From positions 1 to 64,000 of the forward strand of contig DKUR01000063.1 in assembly GCA_002490775.1 (NCBI GenBank): a stretch of 64,000 bases of DNA, in the 5' to 3' direction. Made by a program: the position numbers and the translations under genes. A model generated the notes under the pieces. That model made no database searches, was not told the DNA's origin, and saw only the letters and a program-made list of their open reading frames with translations. Positions 34,885-43,046 of this stretch are shown here, piece after piece. This DNA is from Lachnospiraceae bacterium UBA7199 (GTDB lineage: Bacteria > Bacillota > Clostridia > Lachnospirales > Lachnospiraceae). Every line of letters begins with the position of its first letter. Within the stretch, counting starts at the first letter, position 1.

Positions 34885-35529
34885 TTGGATAACAAGGAAA
34901 TATCACAAGCCGTAATTGGACGGCTGCCAAGGTATTTTAGATTTTTAGGGGAATTAAAGGACGAAGGCATTGAGAGGATATCTTCCCAGGAACTTAGCGA
35001 TATTATGAAAGTGACTGCATCCCAGATCCGTCAGGATTTTAATAATTTTGGCGGCTTTGGACAGCAGGGATATGGGTATAAAGTGGAGTATCTTTACGAA
35101 GAGATCGGAAAGATATTAGGTCTTGATAAGACGCATAATCTAATCATTATTGGAGCAGGAAATTTAGGGCAGGCATTGGCCAATTATATGAACTTTGAAA
35201 GAAGAGGGTTTCTTTTTAAGGGGATATTTGATAATAATCCTGACCTTTATGGAAAGAAGATTAGAAATATGGAAGTAAGGCCGATGGAGGAAATGGATGC
35301 TTTTGTAAAAGAAAATGGAATTGATATTGCAGTGCTTACCATTCCGAAGACAAGTGCAGTGCCGGTAGCGGAGCGATTGGTGCGTAACGGGATCAAGGGC
35401 ATTTGGAACTTTGCTCATGTGGATCTGAATGTACCTAAAGAGGTTCAGGTTGAAAATGTGCATTTATCGGACAGTGTAATGAAATTGGCTTACAATATCA
35501 ACAGATTTGAAAAAGGGGATCGTAGCTGA
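34885..35529 (+). CDS. rex: Redox-sensing transcriptional repressor Rex
   Basis: NADH/NAD-responsive repressor of fermentation and energy genes, 214 residues. The N-terminal winged helix (about 1-75) includes SSQELSDIMKVTASQIRQDFNNFGGFGQQGYGY, split here between recognition helix and linker. The Rossmann domain carries the dinucleotide motif GAGNLGQALANY. A TTG at 34885 is chosen as start: AGGAGG (34871-34876) is eight bases upstream, whereas an earlier TTG at 34867 precedes that site. Rex proteins of this group often begin with a similar DNKEIS segment. The gene is transcribed from the divergent promoter shared with the ABC-F gene. Confidence 0.95.
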   Translation: MDNKEISQAVIGRLPRYFRFLGELKDEGIERISSQELSDIMKVTASQIRQDFNNFGGFGQQGYGYKVEYLYEEIGKILGLDKTHNLIIIGAGNLGQALANYMNFERRGFLFKGIFDNNPDLYGKKIRNMEVRPMEEMDAFVKENGIDIAVLTIPKTSAVPVAERLVRNGIKGIWNFAHVDLNVPKEVQVENVHLSDSVMKLAYNINRFEKGDRS

Positions 35530-35562
35530 AGGAAAATTCAGTATATTTGGGGAGGCGTGCAT

Positions 35563-36201
35563 ATGTCAAGGACAGACGATATTTATGAACCTGCGTTGAA
35601 GGGAAAGAAGATACCGGTACTTACGTTGGATAATAAATGGCATCAGCTATTTACACAGGCCCGGGCAGATAAACGTATAAAGCGTCTGGAGGAAGAACTA
35701 AATGAACTGCTAAAAAGGCAGGGAAAGGCTGTAACTGAAACAAAGGAAATAAAAAAGCTGAAAAAAAAGCTTATGAGTGAAATCATGGATAATGCAGTGG
35801 AAGCATCCGTAGAGAACAATCATAAGGCACAAAAAAAAGCAGATGAAAATAAGCGTCTGATCAATGATTGTAATGAAATGCTTGACAATTACAAGGATGA
35901 GCTTATAGAGATTCCTAAGGAAATTGATAAGGTAAATCATAAGTTGATGCTGCTTACTATGGAAGCCTGCTATGACAGACTGAAAAAAAATGAAAAAGAA
36001 ATTGAGGAAATATCCAAGTGGATTGCTGAAATTCGAATAGAATTAAAAGAAAAGCTGATTCGTAAGCAGGAAATGGAAATGGCAAGCCAAGAGCTTTATT
36101 CTTATATGCATGATATTTTTGGGGCTGATGTAATCAATATTTTTGATATGAAATATCAGGTCAAAGAAATAAAGGATGATGGAAATAAAAATGAAGTGTA
36201 G
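35563..36201 (+). CDS. Coiled-coil protein of unknown function
   Basis: Cytoplasmic protein of 212 residues, very rich in Lys and Glu, predicted to be almost entirely coiled coil (about residues 25-185). It has a more conserved-looking N-terminus (MSRTDDIYEPALKGKKIPVL) and a C-terminal segment, YMHDIFGADVINIFDMKYQV. There are no enzymatic motifs, signal peptide or membrane helices. ATG 35563 is preferred, with GGGGAGG seven bases upstream; an in-frame GTG at 35557 is too close. It follows rex by 33 bases and may be co-transcribed. I do not recognise a named family. Confidence 0.75.
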   Translation: MSRTDDIYEPALKGKKIPVLTLDNKWHQLFTQARADKRIKRLEEELNELLKRQGKAVTETKEIKKLKKKLMSEIMDNAVEASVENNHKAQKKADENKRLINDCNEMLDNYKDELIEIPKEIDKVNHKLMLLTMEACYDRLKKNEKEIEEISKWIAEIRIELKEKLIRKQEMEMASQELYSYMHDIFGADVINIFDMKYQVKEIKDDGNKNEV

Positions 36202-36212
36202 AAAATAGGAAA

Positions 36213-36247
36213 AAGTGCGTCATGACCGAAGGAGGTATGGCGCATTT
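36213..36247 (+). terminator. Probable terminator hairpin after the coiled-coil gene
   Basis: AAGTGCGTCAT (36213-36223) pairs with ATGGCGCATTT (36237-36247) over eleven bases including two G-T pairs, with a T-rich end (tttctt). A 38-bp-type repeat starts directly behind it, the same arrangement as at 25796-25947. Confidence 0.5.
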
Positions 36248-36248
36248 C

Positions 36249-36303
36249 TTAACATAAATCCGAAGCGCAAAGCGCGAAGGATGTTGTTTAACATAAGTCC
36301 GAA
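36249..36303 (+). repeat. TTAACATAA-bounded hairpin repeat, one full and one partial unit
   Basis: A unit of 39 bases (36249-36287) starts TTAACATAAATCCGAAG and ends ATGTTGT. Its core 36259-36281 folds with TCC/GGA and GCGC/GCGC pairs. A second TTAACATAAGTCCGAAG begins at 36288 and then diverges. Boundary sequence, length and hairpin design match the three units at 25834-25947. Confidence 0.7.
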
Positions 36304-36332
36304 GACAGAAGCACTTTAGAATGGAGATGGAT

Positions 36333-37847
36333 ATGAAATACGCTGTAAAAGCCACAGAAATGAAAGCTTATGATGAGTATACCATAAACAAAATAGGAAT
36401 TCCATCCTTGGTTTTAATGGAAAGAGCAGCCCTTTGCGTGGTTGCCCGGCTTTCAGAAAAATTAGGTAATACGCCGAAAAAAGTACTGATAGCAGCGGGA
36501 ACAGGAAATAATGGAGGTGACGGACTGGCAGTGGGACGTCTTTTGGCGCTTAAGGGACATAAGGTTGATTTTTTCATGGTAGGAAATCTGGATAAAATGA
36601 CAAGCGAAGCAGCAATCCAATTAAGGATTCTTAAAAATTTAGGGTTTTCCATCCAGAGCAAACTTGAAGATGCTGAATATGATATGGTAATAGATGCACT
36701 TTTGGGGATCGGCCTCTCAAGGGAGGTCTCAGGAGATTATGCGGATGCGGTAGAGAACATCAACCAATTAAAAAATAAGGGTGCTTACATATGTGGAGTG
36801 GATATTCCATCAGGAATCTGTGCAGATACAGGCAGGGTGATGGGCTGCGCTGTCAGAGCGGATCTTACGGTGGCCTTTGCATTTGCAAAAAGAGGTCATC
36901 TTTTATATCCGGGAAAAGCATATAGTGGAAAGCTGGTTGTGGAGGATATCGGCATTTCGGAGAATGCTTTTTTGAATCAAAAGCCGACAGCTTTTTATTA
37001 TGAAAAGGAAGATTTGAAAGATTTGCTGCCTTACAGGAAGCCCGATGGAAATAAGGGGACTTTCGGGAAGATTCTTCTTATAGCCGGCAGTAAAGACATA
37101 AGCGGTGCCTGTTTTTTATGTGGAAACAGTATTTTGCGTTCAGGTGCTGGAATGGTGAAGATCGTTACGCCTGCCTGTAACAGGCAGACGATTCAGTTAA
37201 GCCTTCCAGAGGCTATGCTGCAGACCTATGAAGAGCATCCTGATGAAAGTAAAATAAGACAATTACTGAAATGGTGTGATGTGGTGGTGGCTGGTCCGGG
37301 AATGGGAACAGATGAAAATGGATATACACTGATGAAGTGCATACTGGAGGAAAACTCTCTTCCTATGGTGCTTGATGCTGACGGATTAAATCTTATGGCG
37401 CTTCATGAAGATTTGATGGAGCTTGTGGCGAAGCGAAAACCTGCGCAGACGATAATTACACCTCATCCGGGAGAGCTAAACAGACTTTTAGGGACAGATA
37501 TGGATACATACAAAAGAGAAAGGGAACAATTGGTCCGTATGCTTTCCCATAAACTGCATTGCATTGTTGCAGCGAAGGATGCGGTCACTATAGTAGCCGA
37601 GGAGCAGAGGGAAGAAATTTATATAAACAGGTCTGGAAATGAGGGCATGGCAACAGCAGGAAGTGGTGATGTGCTTGCCGGAGTATTGGGCGCACTGCTT
37701 GGACAGGGAATGAAAGCATTTGATGCAGCTTGTCTTGCTGTGTACCTGCATGGGGCGGCCGGAGAGCAGGCAGGTGATGAAAATGGGCGCAGTGCAGTAG
37801 TGGCGTCTGATATAATAAAAAAACTTATGCAGATTATGAGAGGATAG
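36333..37847 (+). CDS. nnr: Bifunctional NAD(P)HX epimerase / ADP-dependent NAD(P)HX dehydratase
   Basis: Repairs hydrated NADH and NADPH: the N-terminal YjeF domain (about 1-215, with GTGNNGGDGLAVGRLL and DALLGIGLSREVSG) interconverts the epimers, and the C-terminal ribokinase-like YjeF/CARKD domain (about 220-500, with AGSKDISGA, GPGMGTDE and ATAGSGDVLAGVLGALL) dehydrates them using ADP. The protein has 504 residues, the usual length of the fused bacterial enzyme. ATG 36333 is preferred because GGAG is six bases upstream; the ATG at 36321 lies before that site. The alanine racemase gene follows after 29 bases, a common pairing in Bacillota. Confidence 0.94.
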   Translation: MKYAVKATEMKAYDEYTINKIGIPSLVLMERAALCVVARLSEKLGNTPKKVLIAAGTGNNGGDGLAVGRLLALKGHKVDFFMVGNLDKMTSEAAIQLRILKNLGFSIQSKLEDAEYDMVIDALLGIGLSREVSGDYADAVENINQLKNKGAYICGVDIPSGICADTGRVMGCAVRADLTVAFAFAKRGHLLYPGKAYSGKLVVEDIGISENAFLNQKPTAFYYEKEDLKDLLPYRKPDGNKGTFGKILLIAGSKDISGACFLCGNSILRSGAGMVKIVTPACNRQTIQLSLPEAMLQTYEEHPDESKIRQLLKWCDVVVAGPGMGTDENGYTLMKCILEENSLPMVLDADGLNLMALHEDLMELVAKRKPAQTIITPHPGELNRLLGTDMDTYKREREQLVRMLSHKLHCIVAAKDAVTIVAEEQREEIYINRSGNEGMATAGSGDVLAGVLGALLGQGMKAFDAACLAVYLHGAAGEQAGDENGRSAVVASDIIKKLMQIMRG

Positions 37848-37876
37848 TAAAATACTGCAGAGGGAAAGGCACGTAT

Positions 37877-39076
37877 ATGAATGTGAAAGAAGAATATCAG
37901 CGGGTATATGCCAGGATAGATCTGGATGCAGTCAGAAGTAATATGGAGCATATGAAAGAAAATCTTTCACCCAAAACGAAGATTCTTGGGGTAATTAAAA
38001 CAGACGGATATGGTCATGGCGCAATACCTATTGCAAAGGAATTGGAACCTTTAGAATACGTATATGGTTTTGCAACGGCCACTGCTGAGGAAGCATTTAT
38101 CCTGCGCCGGAATGGGGTAAAAAAACCCATATTAATTTTAGGGTATACGTTTCCTTACAGTTATGAAAGACTGGTCAGGGAGGAGATTAGAATATGTGTT
38201 TTCAGGGAGGATACCCTTGCTCAATTGTCAAAGACGGTATCTGATCTGGCGGAGAAAGGAGTTTTGAAAAAGGCAAAAGTTCATATCAAGGTTGATACGG
38301 GAATGAGCCGCATCGGTGTGAGTGCGGACTTAAAAGGGCTTGCATTCGTTGAAAAGGCATTTGAAACAAAAGGCCTGGAGGTAGAAGGGATTTTTACCCA
38401 CTTTGCAAGAGCCGACGAAGTAGATAAGAAAGCAGCAGAAAACCAGCTTAAAAAGTTTGAAGGATTTCTTGCATCAATAAAAGATAAAACAGGAAGGGAA
38501 ATTCCGGTAAAGCACTGTTCTAACAGTGCAGGAATTGTAGAACTGCCAAGAGCTAATATGGATGTCGTGCGGGCGGGGATAACGTTATATGGTTTATGGC
38601 CTTCCAATCAAGTAAGGAAAGATATCGTTTCTCTTACACCAGTACTTTCCCTTTACAGTCATATTGTATACATTAAGGAAATTCAAGGGGGTACTCCGGT
38701 AAGTTATGGGGGGACCTTTACTGCAAAGCATAAAATGCGGATTGCCACGATTCCAGTAGGCTATGGAGACGGATATGCCAGAGGATTGTCAAATAAAGGC
38801 TGGGTGTTGGTGCATGGAAAAAAGGCGCCTGTGATAGGAAGAGTGTGCATGGATCAGTTTATGATAGATGTGACAAAGATACCTGAAGCCGTCGAAGGGG
38901 ATAAAGTTACTTTAATCGGCCAGGAGGGAGAGGAAAGAATTACGATGGAAGAACTGGGTGAACTGTCAGGCAGATTTAATTATGAATTTGCCTGTGGCCT
39001 TGGCAAACGGGTACCCAGAGTATATACAAAAGGCGGGCAGATTCTGTGTACGAAAGACGATACCGCAGATTTTTGA
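37877..39076 (+). CDS. alr: Alanine racemase
   Basis: PLP enzyme making D-alanine for peptidoglycan, 399 residues. The N-terminal barrel carries the PLP lysine K41 in VIKTDGYGHG (most family members have KADAYGHG), and the C-terminal beta domain has the catalytic Tyr in SYGGTF (about 274). Other typical motifs are HIKVDTGMSRIG, HCSNSAGIVELP and VCMDQFMIDVT. Cytoplasmic. It stands between nnr and mazF, matching the alr-toxin order of Bacillus, except that no antitoxin gene is seen in between. Confidence 0.95.
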   Translation: MNVKEEYQRVYARIDLDAVRSNMEHMKENLSPKTKILGVIKTDGYGHGAIPIAKELEPLEYVYGFATATAEEAFILRRNGVKKPILILGYTFPYSYERLVREEIRICVFREDTLAQLSKTVSDLAEKGVLKKAKVHIKVDTGMSRIGVSADLKGLAFVEKAFETKGLEVEGIFTHFARADEVDKKAAENQLKKFEGFLASIKDKTGREIPVKHCSNSAGIVELPRANMDVVRAGITLYGLWPSNQVRKDIVSLTPVLSLYSHIVYIKEIQGGTPVSYGGTFTAKHKMRIATIPVGYGDGYARGLSNKGWVLVHGKKAPVIGRVCMDQFMIDVTKIPEAVEGDKVTLIGQEGEERITMEELGELSGRFNYEFACGLGKRVPRVYTKGGQILCTKDDTADF

Positions 39077-39161
39077 CCGCACCTGAATACCTTCTGACAA
39101 TATGGTTATACTACTTATTGAATTTGAAAAGATCCTATTGGAATGAAGGGTGTGTGAATAG

Positions 39162-39521
39162 ATGGATATATCAGTAAAAAGAGGGGATATATATTATGCG
39201 GATCTAAGACCGGTGGTAGGCTCTGAACAGGGCGGGGTAAGACCGGTTTTGATTATACAAAATGATGTGGGCAACAGGCATAGCCCGACCATTATCTGTG
39301 CGGCGATCACATCAAAAATGAACAAAGCAAAGCTGCCAACACATATAGAGTTAAATGCAGGAAAGTATGATATAGTTAAAGATTCTGTCATTTTACTTGA
39401 GCAGCTTCGCACCATTGATAAAAGGCGTTTGAAAGATAAGGTATGTCATTTGGATGAGGAGATTATGAGGCAGGTGAATCGTGGACTTATTGTCAGTCTG
39501 GAACTTGATACATACATGTAA
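39162..39521 (+). CDS. mazF: MazF/PemK-type endoribonuclease toxin
   Basis: Single-strand mRNA interferase of the MazF/NdoA family, 119 residues. Characteristic features are the N-terminal VKRGDIYYADLRPVVGSEQGGVRPVLIIQNDVGN region (strand 1, loop, strand 2; broken here only for naming), the active-site Arg in GGVRPVL, ICAAITSKMNKAKLPTHIEL, and a C-terminal dimer helix. In Bacillus the antitoxin gene ndoAI lies between alr and ndoA; here the 85-base gap after alr holds no antitoxin-sized reading frame. The toxin may be controlled by a distant antitoxin or be weakly active. Start ATG 39162 has a loosely spaced AAGGGTG upstream. Confidence 0.92.
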   Translation: MDISVKRGDIYYADLRPVVGSEQGGVRPVLIIQNDVGNRHSPTIICAAITSKMNKAKLPTHIELNAGKYDIVKDSVILLEQLRTIDKRRLKDKVCHLDEEIMRQVNRGLIVSLELDTYM

Positions 39522-39531
39522 ACTGCAGCCA

Positions 39532-39556
39532 TGCTCTATTGGAAAGAGCAGCTTTT
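39532..39556 (+). terminator. Weak terminator-like hairpin after mazF
   Basis: TGCTCT (39532-39537) pairs with AGAGCA (39545-39550), followed by GCTTTT. The stem is only six bases and the T run four, so termination would be partial. A strong promoter follows at 39578. Confidence 0.35.
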
Positions 39557-39577
39557 CGGACAAACGCAGGACAGAAC

Positions 39578-39606
39578 TTGACGGTAAGAACAGTAAATGC
39601 TATAGT
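39578..39606 (+). promoter_or_regulatory. Strong extended -10 promoter of the CNNM gene
   Basis: TTGACG (39578-39583), a 17-base spacer and TATAGT (39601-39606) with TGC just before the -10 (extended -10). It lies 36 bases ahead of the start codon at 39643. Confidence 0.75.
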
Positions 39607-39642
39607 TTAATTTGATATTTTATACAAAAAGGGGATGAAGAA

Positions 39643-40959
39643 ATGGATGATGGCGGGCCCACGGCCAGTTATATTATTTTTTTAGCATTATTATTGATTG
39701 ATATGCTTTTTTATGGATTTGGTGCGGCTGTGAAGGAACTAAATGCTAAGGAGCTTTCCGATCAGATTGAAGAGACTGGAAGCAAAAAGGCAAAAAGACT
39801 TTACAGGATTGCAGTGCATCCGGAACAGTATATTAATACGGTACAGCTTGTAGTAAGCCTGATTAATTTGGTAATGGGCGGCTTTTTCTGGAAAATGTAT
39901 GGTTCAGTGCCCTTTATTCTTTCAGGTGCACTGCTTTTATACATATTACTTACCTTCGGGGTTCTTATTCCAAAGAGATTGGGAGCAAAATATGCTGAAA
40001 AATGGGCATTTGCGTGTATCAATCCAATTTATTACATTACTATGATTTTTTTGCCTGTCACGGGGCTTATCTCTGTGACTGCAAAGGGAGTTCTTTTAAT
40101 TTTTGGTATTCGCGGTGGAGAGGAAACAGAAGATGTAACAGAAGAAGAGATTATATCTATGGTTAATGAAGGTCATGAACAAGGGGTTCTTTTGGCAACG
40201 GAAGCGGAAATGATCACTAATATTTTTGAATTTGGTGATAAGGAAGCACAGGATATCATGACACATCGTAAAAATATTCTTGCCATTGACAGAAATATGA
40301 CACTGGAAGATGCATTGGATTTTATGCTCAGTGAAAGTAAAAGCCGCTTTCCTGTTTATGAAGAAAACATTGACAATATTATAGGGATTCTTCATTTTAG
40401 AGATGCAATGCGCTCTCACAGGGAAGAAGAAAATCTGATGCTTCCGGTGGGAGATATTGAAGGGCTTATAAGAGAGACGATGTTTGTTCCGGAAACAAAA
40501 AACATTGATGTTCTTTTTCAAAGCATGCAGCATACAAAGACACAGATGGTAATTGTAGTAGATGAGTATGGACAGACCACCGGTCTGATCGCTATGGAAG
40601 ATATTTTAGAGGAAATTGTGGGAAATATCATGGATGAATATGATGAGGATGAAGCCCATATTGAAGAGACAGAAAATGCGGATGAATATATCATAGAAGG
40701 CATTACGCCTCTTGAAGAACTGGAAGAAAAGTTTAATATTTCTTTCCATGAAAAAGAATTTGATACATTAAACGGTTTTATGATCTCTAAAATGGATAAG
40801 ATTCCAGAGGAGGATGAAGAATTTTCCATTAATGTGGATGGATATGAATTTAAAATCATAAGTGTGGAAAACAGAATGATTAAAAGTGTATTGGTTACCA
40901 GGCTGTCTGAGCATGCCTTAGAATCAAATAACAGTAAACAGGCAAAAGAAGAAACATAA
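39643..40959 (+). CDS. CNNM/CorC-type membrane protein with CBS domains
   Basis: Member of the hemolysin C/CorC (CNNM) family, implicated in divalent cation (Mg, Co) transport or regulation. Of 438 residues, the first 175 form the membrane CNNM domain with about four hydrophobic segments. Two CBS domains follow (about 200-325; first MTHRKNILAIDRNMTLEDALDFML, second MFVPETKNIDVLFQSM), then an acidic linker and a C-terminal CorC_HlyC domain (about 345-420). The N-terminal DUF21 part is somewhat short. It has its own promoter and is followed 47 bases later by yebC. Confidence 0.9.
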   Translation: MDDGGPTASYIIFLALLLIDMLFYGFGAAVKELNAKELSDQIEETGSKKAKRLYRIAVHPEQYINTVQLVVSLINLVMGGFFWKMYGSVPFILSGALLLYILLTFGVLIPKRLGAKYAEKWAFACINPIYYITMIFLPVTGLISVTAKGVLLIFGIRGGEETEDVTEEEIISMVNEGHEQGVLLATEAEMITNIFEFGDKEAQDIMTHRKNILAIDRNMTLEDALDFMLSESKSRFPVYEENIDNIIGILHFRDAMRSHREEENLMLPVGDIEGLIRETMFVPETKNIDVLFQSMQHTKTQMVIVVDEYGQTTGLIAMEDILEEIVGNIMDEYDEDEAHIEETENADEYIIEGITPLEELEEKFNISFHEKEFDTLNGFMISKMDKIPEEDEEFSINVDGYEFKIISVENRMIKSVLVTRLSEHALESNNSKQAKEET

Positions 40960-41006
40960 AAATAAAAAGAAACAGTGCAAAATAAAGGCACAGAAATGAG
41001 GGAAAA

Positions 41007-41735
41007 ATGTCAGGACATTCAAAGTTTGCAAACATTAAGCATAAGAAAGAAAAAAATGATGCTGCAAAGGGAAAGATCTTTACTATTTTAGGAAGGGAAA
41101 TTGCAGTGGCAGTAAAAGAAGGCGGTCCAGATCCGGCTAATAATTCCAAATTGGCACAGGTGATTGCCAAGGCTAAGTCAAACAACATGCCCAATGATAC
41201 CATTGAGAGAGGAATCAAAAAAGCTGCCGGCGATATAGGAAATGTTAATTATAAGTATATTACTTATGAAGGATATGGGCCTAACGGCATTGCAATTATT
41301 GTGGATGCCCTGACTGATAACCAGAACCGGACGGCGGCAAATGTGAGAAATGCTTTTACAAAGGGAAATGGAAATGTTGGAACGCCCGGCTGCGTTTCTT
41401 TTATGTTTGATAAAAAAGGACAGCTTATTATTGATAAGGAAGAGTATGAGGGTGACTCTGACGAACTTATGATGCTTGCGCTTGACGCTGGTGCCGAAGA
41501 TTTTACAGAAGAAGAAGACAGTTATGAGATCATTACCTCACCTGATGATTTTGACGGGGTTTTAAAAGTACTTCAGGAAAAAGGCATTGCACTTGCCTCT
41601 GCGGAAGTGACCATGATTCCTCAAAATTATGTGGAATTGACAGATGAAACATCAGTTAAAAACCTGCAGAAAATTCTTGACCTTTTAGATGAGGAAGATG
41701 ACGTACAGGCGGTATATCATAACTGGGATGAATAA
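41007..41735 (+). CDS. yebC: YebC/PmpR family DNA-binding or translation regulatory protein
   Basis: Cytoplasmic protein of 242 residues with the complete YebC/TACO1 sequence, starting with the hallmark MSGHSKFANIKHKKEKNDAAKGKIFT and containing NMPNDTIERGIKKA and YEGYGPNGIAIIVD. Family members are described as transcription regulators and, more recently, as factors that help ribosomes at difficult peptides. Length is normal (about 240). The ATG is preceded by GAGGG. The gene lies between the CNNM gene and an unknown membrane protein. Confidence 0.96.
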   Translation: MSGHSKFANIKHKKEKNDAAKGKIFTILGREIAVAVKEGGPDPANNSKLAQVIAKAKSNNMPNDTIERGIKKAAGDIGNVNYKYITYEGYGPNGIAIIVDALTDNQNRTAANVRNAFTKGNGNVGTPGCVSFMFDKKGQLIIDKEEYEGDSDELMMLALDAGAEDFTEEEDSYEIITSPDDFDGVLKVLQEKGIALASAEVTMIPQNYVELTDETSVKNLQKILDLLDEEDDVQAVYHNWDE

Positions 41736-41771
41736 AGGAATCAACCTACCGTACAGGATAAAGGATTTGTT

Positions 41772-42959
41772 ATGAAAAAAAAGACGCAGATATTGTTAAT
41801 TTCCCTTTGGGGATTGGCAGTTGCAGGCAGCCGGATCTTGTATTTTTTGTTAAGCAGGCGCCTCATAGTTGATACATATGAATATTTTGCAAGTGCCATG
41901 ATACAGGCGGAAAAAAGCAGTATGCCTTTTACTTCCGGCCTTGCTTATGCATATACAGAAGTTTTATCCAAAGTTCTTCGCTTTACGGGAAACAGGATCG
42001 AAGCAGCCAGTGCTTTTCAGATGGTAACTCAGATTTTATGGCTTATTATTTTATTTGCCGGAATCAGTATGATATTTGGGAAACTGGCAGCAATTGTATC
42101 AACGACAATACTTGCAGCATTGCCAATCATTTTAAACAGTATGCTGGAGGTGTCAACAGAAAATTTTTATATGCTGCACTTGGCCTTTGTTCTTATGCTG
42201 CTGGGGGGATTTTGCTTACAGACAAAGAAAAAGGGATGGTATGAAAGAAGAGTATGCGAGTTGTATCTGATGGCAGCCGGATTTTATTTGGGTGTGATCT
42301 GCATATGGAATTATGTAGGGTTTAGTCTGATCCTTATAAGCGTATACATATTGATATGTAATTATGTTGTAATGAAAGAAAAAATAAAGATCCAAAGAGA
42401 GAAAAAAGAAGAAAAATTTAAAAATCAAATTATGGGAGTTTTTGATCAGGGTTTTCTTCTTTTGGTTGGAATGTTTGTAGGAATGTTTGCCACGCTGATG
42501 AAATATACAGGCAAAACGGGACAGACGCTTGGCCAGCAGTTTCACTGGTGGGTGCTTCAGTTGGAAAGCTTTCCCGAAAGGTGTCAGGATATTTCCACAT
42601 GGCTTATCGTTGTGTTCACAGCATCTGTTCTGGCAGGAATTTTATGTAATACTGTTTTTTTTGCTGTTAAGAAGAAAACTGGAGAAACAGCAGAAAATGG
42701 AGACGCTTTGGAAAATGCAGCAGAAAGTCCAAAAGGAGAAGCTGACATGGAAGAAGTGCATGAGGAATATGTGACAACCGCGGATGGAAGACAGATAAAG
42801 CTTTTGGAGAATCCTCTGCCAGTTCCTAAAAAACATATGAAAAAGGAAATGGAGTTTGATTTTGAATTTGCAGATGTGATAAAGAAAGAGGATGCAGAGA
42901 AAGTAAAATTAGATTTTGACATAGAAATCAGCGAAAATGATGATTTTGATTTCACATAG
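41772..42959 (+). CDS. Multi-pass membrane protein with long charged cytoplasmic tail
   Basis: Integral membrane protein of 395 residues. About eight or nine hydrophobic segments span residues 8-305; the spacing and the region VDTYEYFASAMIQAEKSSMPFTSGLAYAY suggest a distant relation to GT-C-type glycosyltransferase membrane domains, but no catalytic motif can be named. A hydrophilic tail (about 308-395) follows, with DGRQIKLLENPLPVPKK and an acidic end, FDFDIEISENDDFDFT-like in pattern. It lies 36 bases after yebC and is followed by a very stable hairpin. I do not recognise a characterised family. Confidence 0.72.
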   Translation: MKKKTQILLISLWGLAVAGSRILYFLLSRRLIVDTYEYFASAMIQAEKSSMPFTSGLAYAYTEVLSKVLRFTGNRIEAASAFQMVTQILWLIILFAGISMIFGKLAAIVSTTILAALPIILNSMLEVSTENFYMLHLAFVLMLLGGFCLQTKKKGWYERRVCELYLMAAGFYLGVICIWNYVGFSLILISVYILICNYVVMKEKIKIQREKKEEKFKNQIMGVFDQGFLLLVGMFVGMFATLMKYTGKTGQTLGQQFHWWVLQLESFPERCQDISTWLIVVFTASVLAGILCNTVFFAVKKKTGETAENGDALENAAESPKGEADMEEVHEEYVTTADGRQIKLLENPLPVPKKHMKKEMEFDFEFADVIKKEDAEKVKLDFDIEISENDDFDFT

Positions 42960-42981
42960 TGAATAAAAAAGAAAAGAAGAA

Positions 42982-43024
42982 ATATACTAAGGAGGACTGC
43001 TTTTTGCGGTCCTCCTTAGTATAT
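42982..43024. terminator. Very stable 16-bp perfect hairpin before tepA
   Basis: ATATACTAAGGAGGAC (42982-42997) and GTCCTCCTTAGTATAT (43009-43024) are perfectly complementary around an 11-base loop rich in T. No T run follows on the + strand; on the - strand the stem is followed by TTTCTTCTTTTC. It probably ends the upstream transcript or blocks read-through in either direction. The 5' arm contains AAGGAGG, which is not used as a ribosome site by any gene start here. Confidence 0.6.
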
Positions 43025-43046
43025 TATGAAAAGAAGAGGATTTAAT

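Noticed and set aside
39077..39161. Hidden MazE antitoxin gene between alr and mazF
   Set aside because: The gap is only 85 bases; no reading frame with a start codon and a useful length was found on either strand.
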